From positions 1 through 8,451 of the forward strand of contig JAISCM010000027.1 of assembly GCA_031265595.1 (NCBI GenBank): a stretch of DNA of 8,451 bases, written 5' to 3'. Each line of letters starts with the position of its first letter. The stretch's first letter is position 1. This DNA comes from Tannerellaceae bacterium (GTDB lineage: Bacteria; Bacteroidota; Bacteroidia; Bacteroidales; Tannerellaceae). Below, piece after piece: positions 1-6,413 of this stretch. The notes beneath the pieces were generated by a model, which worked only from the letters and a program-made list of their open reading frames with translations, was not told the DNA's origin and searched no databases. The position numbers and the translations under genes were made by a program.

Positions 1-689
1 AAGCCCATATCCAGCCAGCTTTTGCATTGTCCGTACACATTCGATTTCCATTCCGTATGCCCTTCCAGTATCCACTGCCGGAGGAATGGCTCCCATTTAT
101 CCAGCGGCAGATACCAATGTTTCGTCTCTTTCATTACCGGGACGCTTCCGCTGATGGTCGATTTGGGATTGATCAGATCGGTCGGGTTCAACGACGTGCC
201 GCAGGCTTCGCACTGGTCGCCGTACGCCTTCTCGTTGCCGCAATGCGGACATTTCCCCATTATATACCGGTCGGCCAGGAATTGACGGGCTTCCTCATCG
301 TAGTATTGTTCAGCCGTTTTTTCTATAAACTCCCCTTTATCATACAACACACGAAAGAACTCCGAAGCCGTCTCGTAATGTGTCTTTGAGGTAGTACGCG
401 AATAAATATCGAAGGTAATACCGAAATCCTCAAACGATTTCTTAATAATATAATGATACCGGTCTACCACATCCTGCGGAGCGACCCCCTCCTTTTTCGC
501 CCGGATCGTTATCGGCACGCCATGTTCGTCCGAACCACCTATCATTAATACTTCTTCCCCTTTCAGGCGAAGGTAACGGGCATAAATATCCGCCGGCACA
601 TAAACCCCCGCCAGATGCCCGATATGTACAGGCCCATTAGCATAAGGCAGCGCAGTAGTAATTAGCGTTCTCTTGAATTGTGTTTCCAT
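1..689 (-). CDS. metG: Methionyl-tRNA synthetase, N-terminal part (runs off window)
   Basis: Class I aminoacyl-tRNA synthetase that charges tRNA-Met with methionine in the cytoplasm. Translating the minus strand from the ATG at 689-687 gives 229 complete codons before the window edge. The start [19 protein letters not shown] is followed by the HIGH ATP-binding signature at residues 22-25. GSDEHG (52-57) is typical of the active site. A zinc knuckle follows, with cysteine pairs C147/C150 and C160/C163 in CPHCG and CEACG, as in the MetRS connective-peptide insertion. The KMSKS loop and anticodon-binding domain lie outside the window. The start codon shares its A with the stop of the upstream gene (TAATG), with no Shine-Dalgarno sequence and no convincing promoter of its own nearby, so expression is probably coupled to the upstream pair. 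GC content is clearly higher than in those genes (32 of 60 bases in 241-300). Identification is secure; only the 3' part is unseen. Confidence 0.97.
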   Translation of the reverse strand, partial: METQFKRTLITTALPYANGPVHIGHLAGVYVPADIYARYLRLKGEEVLMIGGSDEHGVPITIRAKKEGVAPQDVVDRYHYIIKKSFEDFGITFDIYSRTTSKTHYETASEFFRVLYDKGEFIEKTAEQYYDEEARQFLADRYIMGKCPHCGNEKAYGDQCEACGTSLNPTDLINPKSTISGSVPVMKETKHWYLPLDKWEPFLRQWILEGHTEWKSNVYGQCKSWLDMG

Positions 690-1180
690 TATTTTGTTGT
701 AATTTCTTCTATTTCTTTTTTAATATCAAATGATTCATCTATAAGAGAGCTTAGGTGCGGTTTTAAAGTCTCTATTTTCTTTTTTATATATCGTTGTTCT
801 TCCCATCCTTCATTATGTAAGAAATAAATTGTGCTTATTAATTCCAGAATGCGTGTTTCTTGTTTGTTTAGAAATAATATCAACTCTTTTTTTTCTTCCA
901 TTTCCCTGTTAGACTCAAATTCCGTTTGAGGATTTAATTCATAAGAATAAGAAGTGTCCATTTTTTCTATTAATATTTTTCTATCAACAAGTTCGTCTAT
1001 TTCTAACTGAAGGCTGGGAGAAAAAGGCCCGTAGTAATAATATTTGAATTTCTTATGAAAAGAAACACCTTCACATTGTAAAATATATACTATTTTTTGA
1101 AATTTCTTTCTCCCAACAATTGCATTTGAGATATTTACCAAGTTCAATAACTTATTTGTTTCATTCTGATGAAATATCAT
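689..1180 (-). CDS. YwgA/Panacea-like small protein paired with HD hydrolase
   Basis: 163-residue cytoplasmic protein without signal peptide or membrane segment. Residues 23-35 ([13 protein letters not shown]) and the [13 protein letters not shown] segment at 45-57 match the pattern of Bacillus YwgA proteins and, more loosely, of the Panacea (DUF4065, SocA-like) fold: a K-x-Q-K-x-x-Y helix followed by an aromatic-rich YGP turn. A second helical block at 112-143 (starting [14 protein letters not shown]) also resembles the C-terminal half of YwgA. The C-terminus is rich in Lys/Glu. The start ATG at 1180 lies inside the stop of the HD gene (ATGA, 4-base overlap), and its stop overlaps the metG start by one base. 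In Bacillus a YwgA gene lies next to ywfO, an HD phosphohydrolase (from memory), so the pairing itself supports the call. Panacea proteins are known as antitoxin domains; whether this one neutralises or regulates its HD partner is inference. Very AT-rich (14 G+C in 1081-1140). Confidence 0.72.
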   Translation of the reverse strand: MIFHQNETNKLLNLVNISNAIVGRKKFQKIVYILQCEGVSFHKKFKYYYYGPFSPSLQLEIDELVDRKILIEKMDTSYSYELNPQTEFESNREMEEKKELILFLNKQETRILELISTIYFLHNEGWEEQRYIKKKIETLKPHLSSLIDESFDIKKEIEEITTK

Positions 1181-2532
1181 AGCTGTTTATTTTTAATTAA
1201 TACTTGTTCCTTATATGATCTGTGAATGTAAGCTCTTTTTTTGTGCAGTACTTTGTTCTTTAGGGATTTTACAATTGGGGAAACTTCCGAAAACTCTTTT
1301 AAGTCCCCATTTGGGTATTGAAGCCAGATATGTTCAGCCCTGTCGTGTTTCTTTTCTCCGAGCAGATAACTGTCTTTATAAGCAATATTTAAGTATTCAT
1401 CCTCTAAAAAACAATAATCAAAATCTTCGTCATCAGTAAAAAGCGTTCTTAAATATGTGTAGTCTTTTCTCGAAAACAACGAGTCGTTTTCAACTTCTTT
1501 AAACATTTTATAAGGCTCTCTGTAGATAAGACTTTTGCATAAATTGCTTAATATCTCATCGTTAGAGTTGGTCCAATGATTAAAATGTGTATAAAGACTA
1601 AAGTCGTCAAGTAATAAATAAGAGTTCAGATTGTTGTTGTTTTTAATAAAATCAACTAAATAACCACCAAATGGCGTTCTTGGAATCATGTCATTTTCTA
1701 TGAGATACCTCAGTCTTTTAAATATTCCCTGAACGATTAATTCAAAACAACGTGTCGTCTTATGAAAATAAACCTGTTCGTACATGTGGTATCTGGATAT
1801 AATAAAAGACTCAATGGCATGTATTCCTTTTTTTGCATTGACCAGCAATCCGTCTCTGCCTTCTTCATTTTTAATCTTTCCGATTTCAATGTTCTGAAAG
1901 AACCAGGTCAAATCGAAAGAAGCATAATTTACGCCACACATATAGGCGTCTCTCAATAAATAATCAATCCTGTCGGCGTCAAGCTGGCTGGATATTAATT
2001 CCTTTGCCCAAATAGGGCTGAATGTTCCACTTATAATTTCATTAATCCAGAAAGGCGCATATTTTGATAATATCTCATCCTGCATAGATGTTAATATCTT
2101 GTATATATTGCCTTCTTCATTAGAAATGATTTTTTTTGTCATTTCTTCATGATCTGAATCTGTTATAGATTCAAAAGCATGAGAGAATGGCCCATGTCCA
2201 ATGTCATGCAGGATACCGGCCAGTTTTATAAGTAATTTCAATTGTTTCTTTGTCAATTCTATTTCATCTCCTTCTTTCGTTGTAGTGATAACCGTATCGG
2301 GGATATTCAGGTTGTGAAAAAACAATTCAATAACATAGGCTACGCCTAAGCTGTGAGAGAATCTATCATGGACAGCCGTTGGATAAGTGAAGCTTGATAA
2401 TCCTAATTGTCTAATCCTTCTGAGCCTTTGAAACTCGGGTGTACTAATGATTTTTAAAATAACTTCATCTTCTTTTTTGTGGAAAGAAATGAGTTTGTAT
2501 ATAGGATCTCTGAAGACTTTGTTTATATCCAT
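1177..2532 (-). CDS. HD-domain phosphohydrolase, SAMHD1/YwfO-like (COG1078)
   Basis: 451-residue soluble HD-superfamily protein. The N-terminus has the family signature: FRDPIY (7-12), LRRIRQLG (37-44), then RFSHSLG (58-64). By comparison with SAMHD1 the metal ligands are H60, H109-D110 in LHDIGHGPFSH, and D187 in LDADRIDYLLRD. H113 and H128 align with the catalytic histidines, and Y191 with the triphosphate-contacting tyrosine; R188 replaces the SAMHD1 lysine. All core residues are present, so it should be active. Characterised relatives (SAMHD1, Enterococcus EF1143) are dNTP triphosphohydrolases, so dNTP hydrolysis is the best guess; another phosphate ester substrate is possible. The C-terminal third is less conserved and ends in a Lys-rich tail. 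It is the first gene of an HD - YwgA-like - metG transcription unit with its own promoter just upstream. Low GC (18 of 60 bases in 1621-1680) contrasts with sprT (36 of 60 in 2701-2760), suggesting acquisition by transfer. Confidence 0.9.
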   Translation of the reverse strand: MDINKVFRDPIYKLISFHKKEDEVILKIISTPEFQRLRRIRQLGLSSFTYPTAVHDRFSHSLGVAYVIELFFHNLNIPDTVITTTKEGDEIELTKKQLKLLIKLAGILHDIGHGPFSHAFESITDSDHEEMTKKIISNEEGNIYKILTSMQDEILSKYAPFWINEIISGTFSPIWAKELISSQLDADRIDYLLRDAYMCGVNYASFDLTWFFQNIEIGKIKNEEGRDGLLVNAKKGIHAIESFIISRYHMYEQVYFHKTTRCFELIVQGIFKRLRYLIENDMIPRTPFGGYLVDFIKNNNNLNSYLLLDDFSLYTHFNHWTNSNDEILSNLCKSLIYREPYKMFKEVENDSLFSRKDYTYLRTLFTDDEDFDYCFLEDEYLNIAYKDSYLLGEKKHDRAEHIWLQYPNGDLKEFSEVSPIVKSLKNKVLHKKRAYIHRSYKEQVLIKNKQL

Positions 2533-2557
2533 GTGTGTTATGATTATCTATATTTTA

Positions 2558-2589
2558 CAAAAGTAGAAAAGATTTTACAAACTTTACAA
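2558..2589 (-). promoter_or_regulatory. Bacteroidota-type promoter of the HD/YwgA-like/metG unit
   Basis: On the minus strand TACTTTTG (2565-2558) matches the -7 consensus TAnnTTTG exactly. A TTG (2589-2587) lies 21 bases upstream as a -33 element and overlaps the last codons of the sprT-like gene. The predicted transcript start is near 2551, about 20 bases before the HD start codon at 2532. The leader has no Shine-Dalgarno sequence, which is normal in this phylum. No terminator separates the sprT-like gene from this promoter, so read-through may add to expression. Confidence 0.7.
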
Positions 2590-3285
2590 CATCTTATACC
2601 CTTTCAGTTCTTTTCTTAATGCAAGCGCCTTATTGTTTGTTACCTGATCCATTAATTGCCAGAATCGTTCGCTATGGTTCATTTCTTTGGTGTGGCAAAG
2701 TTCGTGGAGCAGTACGTAGTCAGACAGGTGGTCGGGCAGGAGCATGAGCGAGAGGGAGAGGTTGATGCTTCCTTTCCCGCTGCAACTTCCCCAGCGGCTT
2801 TTGCTATTATTTATTTTAACGGAAGAGTAGGTAAAGCCGAATTGTTTGGATAAGGTAAAGAGGCGTCCGGGTAATATTCTTTTGGCTTCATGCCGGAGCG
2901 CTTGTTCTATAAGTCCTTTCAGGAGCTTTTGTACCCGTTCGTCTTCAAAGTCTGTTTTCTCCGGGCAGGCGATATGGAGGGTTCCTTCGTTCAGGTTCAT
3001 ATAGAAATTATCCCTGTCTGTCCGGAAGATATGAAGGTTGAAGGTGCTTGTTTGTAATACCGACGCTTCATTTAATATGTTCTGGGATAGTGGAGGGCGC
3101 TGTAAGGCAAGCAGTAGTTTGGGGCGGCTGCTTTCTATAAAGGCAAGCATCGTGCTCAATTCTCCGTAAACGGGCATTGTGCCGAGAACAGCTCCATCTT
3201 TCACTCTCAATGTATACCGTTTGGCCCGAAGGTTCGTTTGAATAGTTATTATGCCTAAGTCTTTATCTTTAACTGTCTTTATCAT
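2584..3285 (-). CDS. YgjP/SprT-like zinc metallopeptidase-fold protein (DUF45, COG1451)
   Basis: 233-residue cytoplasmic protein of the YgjP/WLM-like (DUF45) family, whose usual length is 230-250 residues. The key motif is HELCH (H194, E195, H198), with a third metal ligand H204 in NHSERFW, the SprT-like HExxH...H arrangement. The family-specific SRWGSC (163-168) precedes it, and the N-terminal beta-rich half begins with IKTVKDKDLGIITIQ. The fold is that of a zinc metalloprotease, but the physiological substrate is poorly defined across the family; E. coli YgjP has been reported to act as a nucleotide pyrophosphatase, so proteolysis should not be assumed. It is transcribed divergently from msrA from a promoter in the 104-base spacer, and lies 51 bases upstream of the HD gene on the same strand. 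Nothing is missing or broken. Confidence 0.9.
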   Translation of the reverse strand: MIKTVKDKDLGIITIQTNLRAKRYTLRVKDGAVLGTMPVYGELSTMLAFIESSRPKLLLALQRPPLSQNILNEASVLQTSTFNLHIFRTDRDNFYMNLNEGTLHIACPEKTDFEDERVQKLLKGLIEQALRHEAKRILPGRLFTLSKQFGFTYSSVKINNSKSRWGSCSGKGSINLSLSLMLLPDHLSDYVLLHELCHTKEMNHSERFWQLMDQVTNNKALALRKELKGYKML

Positions 3286-3320
3286 GAAGGAAATATCTCT
3301 GGTACATTCTTTTCGTGAGA

Positions 3321-3328
3321 CAAAATTA
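3321..3328 (-). promoter_or_regulatory. -7 element for the sprT-like gene
   Basis: Minus-strand TAATTTTG (3328-3321) is a perfect TAnnTTTG match, 35 bases upstream of the ATG at 3285, which would give a leader of about 28 bases. The -33 position (about 3349-3352) reads TATT, so only the -7 half is convincing. The region is an alternating AT tract shared with the msrA promoter. Confidence 0.55.
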
Positions 3329-3336
3329 CATAAATA

Positions 3337-3367
3337 TATGTATATATGAATATTGTTATTATATTTA
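3337..3367 (+). promoter_or_regulatory. Weak candidate promoter for msrA
   Basis: TATATTTA at 3360-3367 matches TAnnTTTG in all but the last base, and TATG at 3337-3340 sits 19 bases upstream as a poor -33 element. It would start transcription about 15 bases before the msrA ATG. A purine-rich AAAAGGA at 3377-3383, seven bases in front of the ATG at 3390, could act as a ribosome binding site, which is uncommon here. Confidence 0.35.
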
Positions 3368-3389
3368 CACAGATAAAAAAGGATGAATT

Positions 3390-3884
3390 ATGACAGAATT
3401 GAATGATACGGCCCTATTTGCCGGCGGTTGTTTCTGGGGAGTAGAGTATTATATGAAAAAGCTTTCCGGAGTGATATGCGTAGAGTCTGGCTATACAGGC
3501 GGAACAAAGGAAAACCCAACATACGAGGACGTTTGCACCGGCACAACAGGCCATGCCGAAGCTGTACGGATAACATATAATCCGCAGAAAACGGATTATG
3601 AAACACTGGCCAAACGTTTTTTTGAGATACACGACCCTACGCATGTAAATCGCCAGGGGCCTGATGTGGGCGAACAATATCGCTCGGAAGTCTTCTATTC
3701 GACGCCGGAGCAAAAGCAAATCGCCGAAGAATTGATTGACCGGCTAAACGCCAAAGGATATAAAGTAGCCACCCGGGTAACGCCCGCCACCACTTTCTGG
3801 CCTGCCGAAGCGTATCATCAGGATTATTATACGAGAAAAGGCAGCTTGCCCTACTGCCACGGATATACTAAACGGTTTGATTGA
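3390..3884 (+). CDS. msrA: Peptide-methionine (S)-S-oxide reductase
   Basis: Reduces the S-epimer of methionine sulfoxide, free or in proteins, using thioredoxin, and so repairs oxidative damage in the cytoplasm. The 164-residue protein has the catalytic GGCFWGVE motif at residues 12-19 with nucleophile C14, GHAEAV at 54-59, the DPTHVNRQG/DVGEQYRS segment at 82-99 and EAYHQDYY at 140-147. C156 in YCHGY near the C-terminus is the likely resolving cysteine; C30 and C49 are additional. The length fits a single-domain MsrA; no MsrB domain is fused and no msrB gene is next to it. The start is supported by the AGGA-type site seven bases upstream and by a normal family N-terminus. It is followed by a 183-base spacer containing the tandem palindrome array, part of which may terminate its transcript. 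Confidence 0.97.
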   Translation: MTELNDTALFAGGCFWGVEYYMKKLSGVICVESGYTGGTKENPTYEDVCTGTTGHAEAVRITYNPQKTDYETLAKRFFEIHDPTHVNRQGPDVGEQYRSEVFYSTPEQKQIAEELIDRLNAKGYKVATRVTPATTFWPAEAYHQDYYTRKGSLPYCHGYTKRFD

Positions 3885-3929
3885 TAAGGGTGTGCGACAA
3901 ATTCCTGATTGTTTATTTTCTGAAAAAAA

Positions 3930-4039
3930 ACTCTTCGCGAAGTCTTCAGCAACTCTTCGCGAAGACTTTTCTAACTCTTCGCGAACTTTTTTTCAACTCT
4001 TCGCGAAGACTTTTTTATATCTTCGCGAAGACTTTTTTA
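3930..4039. repeat. Five-copy, exactly 22-bp tandem array of palindromes
   Basis: Five units of 22 bases each carry the dyad CTTCGCGAAG, at 3933-3942, 3955-3964, 3977-3986, 3999-4008 and 4021-4030, so every start is exactly 22 bases after the last. Copy 3 reads CTTCGCGAAC; copies 2, 4 and 5 extend to the 12-base palindrome TCTTCGCGAAGA. Copies 2 to 5 are followed by a T-rich tail (up to seven T), while copy 1 has GTCTTCAGCA instead. The period is preserved in copy 3 even though its tail differs. In RNA each unit can pair internally (stem UCUU/AAGA, loop CGCG) or with its neighbour (for example CGCGAAGA with UCUUCGCG across a 10-base loop). A 22-base period is close to two helical turns, so the dyads and T tracts lie roughly on one DNA face. 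The array fills most of the msrA-DUF3109 spacer. Role unknown: operator cluster, curved upstream DNA or termination are all possible. Confidence 0.95.
3940..3970 (+). terminator. Possible terminator of msrA inside the repeat array
   Basis: AAGTCTTC (3940-3947) is perfectly complementary to GAAGACTT (3961-3968), giving an 8-base-pair stem with a 13-base loop, followed directly by T residues (3967-3970). It lies about 55 bases after the msrA stop. The stem has only three G-C pairs and the T run is short and shared with the stem, so termination may be weak. Later repeat units form similar hairpin-plus-T arrangements. Confidence 0.35.
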
Positions 4040-4063
4040 TATAAGTGGCTTTTACTAATTTTG
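4032..4063 (+). promoter_or_regulatory. Promoter of the DUF3109 gene; predicted leaderless start
   Basis: TAATTTTG at 4056-4063 is an exact TAnnTTTG -7 element. The -33 position falls on CTTT/TTTT at 4032-4036, inside the T-rich tail of the last repeat unit, with about 20 bases between. The -7 element ends only four bases before the ATG at 4068, so the transcript is expected to begin at or within a base or two of the start codon. Confidence 0.65.
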
Positions 4064-4067
4064 CAGT

Positions 4068-4643
4068 ATGATTCAGATTGGTGATACCTTGGTTAGTTTT
4101 GATGTGATAGAAAGTAAGTTTATATGCAATCTTTCTGTGTGTAAAGGGGCTTGTTGTTTTGCTGAGGCGGCGTCGGGCGCTCCGTTGGAAAAAGAGGAGT
4201 TGAAGGAAATGCTGAACGTATTGCCTGCTGTCTGGAACGACCTTTCTTCCGAAGCCCGCGAGGTGATCAGGAAACAAGGTGTGGCTTATATAGACCTGGC
4301 CGGAGACGACGTTATCTCCATTGTGGGAGAAAAAGACTGTGTCTTTACCTGTTATGACGAAAGAGGCATCTGTAAATGCGCTATCGAAAAGGCGTATCTG
4401 GAAGGGCGTACTACGATACGGAAACCGATTTCCTGCCATTTATACCCCATCCGCGTCTCCCGGTATGATACGTTTCAGGCAGTGAATTACCATCGCTGGA
4501 AGATATGTAAGTCTGGCGAAGCGTTAGGGCGTAAGGAAGGCCTTCCGCTGTATAAGTTTCTGAAAGAACCGCTGATCCGTAAGTTTGGCGTAGAATGGTA
4601 TAACGAGCTTGAGCTGTTTGCCGCGGAATGGGGCCGTCAGTAA
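4068..4643 (+). CDS. DUF3109 family cysteine-rich protein
   Basis: 191-residue soluble protein of the DUF3109 family, widespread in Bacteroidales and of unknown biochemical function. The N-terminus MIQIGDTLVS is typical of the family and fixes the start at 4068. There are ten cysteines: C20, C25, C29 and C30 (C-x4-C-x3-CC), C91 and C95, C102 and C104, C123 in the KPISCHLYP motif (119-127), and C147. This arrangement resembles the YkgJ-type CxxxxxCC metal-binding proteins, so a bound metal ion or iron-sulfur cluster is likely but not shown. No signal peptide or membrane segment. Transcribed from its own promoter, which overlaps the last copy of the tandem palindrome array and leaves essentially no 5' leader. 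Its last seven bases overlap the end of the convergent C26-M19 gene. Family assignment is firm; function is not assigned. Confidence 0.9.
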   Translation: MIQIGDTLVSFDVIESKFICNLSVCKGACCFAEAASGAPLEKEELKEMLNVLPAVWNDLSSEAREVIRKQGVAYIDLAGDDVISIVGEKDCVFTCYDERGICKCAIEKAYLEGRTTIRKPISCHLYPIRVSRYDTFQAVNYHRWKICKSGEALGRKEGLPLYKFLKEPLIRKFGVEWYNELELFAAEWGRQ

Positions 4644-6412
4644 GCCGCCGCCGATTGTACGGCGTTCATAACACGTAGTAGATTGCCGCCCCATATTTTC
4701 TTTATATCCTGTTCGCTATATCCTGCTTCAAGCAATCTGACTGTGATATTGATCAATTCATTACTGGCCCTGCATCCGGTCAGTTCGCCGTCGCCGTCGA
4801 AATCGGAACCAATCCCCACATAATCTGCTCCTACCAATTGAACGATATGATCTATGTGGCGGATCGCGTCGCTTAGGGATGCCTTTTCTTCGTCTTTGTT
4901 GATAAACCCTTTGTAAAGGCATACCTGGATAACGCCTCCCTTTTCGGCCAACGCTTTGATTTGCTTGTCTGATAAATTGCGCGGATGGTCGCAAAGCGCT
5001 CTTGCCGAGGAGTGCGATGCCATGACGGGCAACCGGCTTTCTTCCAAAACAGCATAGAACGTACTTTCGGCGGCATGCGAAATGTCTATCATCATCCCCA
5101 GCCGGTTCATTTCCCTGATCACGTCTTTTCCGAACGGGCTAAGCCCACCCCATTCCGGCTCTCCTTTGGCCGAATCGCAAATGTCGTTGCTTCCATTGTG
5201 GCAGAGGGTAAGATAAGAAACGCCCATTTCTTTGAAACGAGACAGGTTGGCTATGTCTTTCCCAATGGCGTAGCCGTTTTCTATACCTAAGAAGATGGCT
5301 TTTTTCTGTTGATGCTTTAGCCGGATCAGATCGTGGGGGGTGTAAGCAATCGCCATCCGCTCCGGGTGTAAACGCTCTTGCCGCTTCACTTGTTCGAGGC
5401 GTTCAACGGCATATCCGGTAGCCGCCTGTAGCGAAGCGTCGTCGCGCTTTCCTTGTGGGAGATAGGCCACCATGAAGACGGCGTCTATCCTCCCTTCCTC
5501 CATAAAGGGGAGGTTTACCTTTCCCCCTTCTTTCTCTCCCAGATTAAACGGGCCGGAGAATAGCATAGGTGTATCGGTATGCGAGTCGATGGTGATGATC
5601 CGTTGGTGGATCTCTTTTGCCTGACGAAACCGGCGCGCCTCTTCTATATGGTGTTTGAATAATTCGCGCATGCGTTCATCACCATTGGCAGCCATGGCTT
5701 CGGGATGCCATTGTACGCTGAGGATGGCATATTCGGGATGCTCCATCCCTTCGTTGAGGCCGTCGGGGGAAAAGGCCGTTGGGATAAACTCCCGCGCTGC
5801 CTCTGTTATGGCCTGATGGTGGAATGAATTGACAAAGATCTCGTTTGCCTTTAAGATGGCGCGTAATTTGGTTTCGCCTTCAGATAAACGAATCGAGTGG
5901 GAGGGTAATTCGCGCGCTAATGTCTGGCTATGCTTTAGCAGCTTGTTATTGTTTTGCGAATAGATATCCTGGTAAAGGCCGCCGCCAAAGGCCGCATTGA
6001 TCAACTGATGCCCCCGGCAAATACCCATGATGGGGAGTTGATGATTGAAGGCAATCCGGAGGATGATCAAATCATATTCGTCGCGGATCGTATCCACGTC
6101 TTGCAGTTGGGGGATGGGTTCTTTTCCCAGATAAAGGGGATTTATATCGCCGCCGCCGCTCATAAGCAGCCCGTCCAGTCCGGTAATAATCGCCGTCAAT
6201 GCCCTGATGTCTGTGATTACGGGGATTAATACCGGCGCGCCGCCGGCTTCCCATACCGACTGAACGTATGTGTCGGCGATGCAGGAAAGCCCGTCTTTCC
6301 GGTTGGCCGAGATGCCGATACGGGGAGGTTGCGATTGTTCTTTTCGGCGTATGAAACTGTCAACTTCCTTATACAGGGCGGCGATGTCCGGTTGGCGGGC
6401 TTTTGTATTCAT
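4637..6412 (-). CDS. Fusion: gamma-glutamyl hydrolase (C26) + dipeptidase (M19)
   Basis: 591-residue two-domain hydrolase. Residues about 30-260 are a PuuD-like class I glutamine amidotransferase-type domain: the GGGDINP loop (86-92), nucleophile C132 in GICRGHQ, and H236/E238 in QWHPEA. Residues about 265-585 are a renal/membrane dipeptidase (M19) domain with all metal ligands visible: H278 and D280 in DSHTDTP, bridging E378 in GIENG, H446 in DISHAAEST, H467 in ASHSSARA, and D537 in GSDFDG. C26 enzymes cleave gamma-glutamyl amide bonds; M19 enzymes cleave dipeptides including Cys-Gly. Combined action on glutathione or other gamma-glutamyl peptides is therefore plausible but inferred. No signal peptide is seen, so it should be cytoplasmic. 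The ATG is one base after the gyrB stop (TAGCATG), pointing to co-transcription and translational coupling. The 3' end overlaps the DUF3109 gene by seven bases. Neither domain is truncated. Confidence 0.93.
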   Translation of the reverse strand: MNTKARQPDIAALYKEVDSFIRRKEQSQPPRIGISANRKDGLSCIADTYVQSVWEAGGAPVLIPVITDIRALTAIITGLDGLLMSGGGDINPLYLGKEPIPQLQDVDTIRDEYDLIILRIAFNHQLPIMGICRGHQLINAAFGGGLYQDIYSQNNNKLLKHSQTLARELPSHSIRLSEGETKLRAILKANEIFVNSFHHQAITEAAREFIPTAFSPDGLNEGMEHPEYAILSVQWHPEAMAANGDERMRELFKHHIEEARRFRQAKEIHQRIITIDSHTDTPMLFSGPFNLGEKEGGKVNLPFMEEGRIDAVFMVAYLPQGKRDDASLQAATGYAVERLEQVKRQERLHPERMAIAYTPHDLIRLKHQQKKAIFLGIENGYAIGKDIANLSRFKEMGVSYLTLCHNGSNDICDSAKGEPEWGGLSPFGKDVIREMNRLGMMIDISHAAESTFYAVLEESRLPVMASHSSARALCDHPRNLSDKQIKALAEKGGVIQVCLYKGFINKDEEKASLSDAIRHIDHIVQLVGADYVGIGSDFDGDGELTGCRASNELINITVRLLEAGYSEQDIKKIWGGNLLRVMNAVQSAAAY

Positions 6413-6413
6413 G

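Noticed and set aside
27..389. Plus-strand frames opposite metG (22-285 and 27-389)
   Set aside because: Shadows of the metG coding strand, whose HIGH motif and zinc knuckle are unmistakable.
690..780. Search for a private metG promoter in the end of the ywgA-like gene
   Set aside because: Only an ATCATTTG-like sequence with the wrong first two bases and no -33 partner was seen, so no promoter is called.
3930..4039. CRISPR array
   Set aside because: The units are directly abutting 22-base repeats with no unique spacers of 30 or more bases, and no cas gene is present.
3881..4084. Plus-strand open frame of 67 codons across the palindrome array
   Set aside because: Its sequence is translated repeat units (recurring AKTFL), it overlaps the DUF3109 promoter and start, and nothing supports translation.
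3993..4439. Minus-strand open frame of 148 codons opposite the DUF3109 gene
   Set aside because: Antisense to a gene with firm family identity; the C-terminal part is only translated repeat array. No promoter or recognisable domain.
4985..5290. Several open frames over 60 codons on both strands within the C26-M19 and gyrB genes
   Set aside because: They lie in alternative frames of two long genes with complete catalytic motifs and show no domain of their own.
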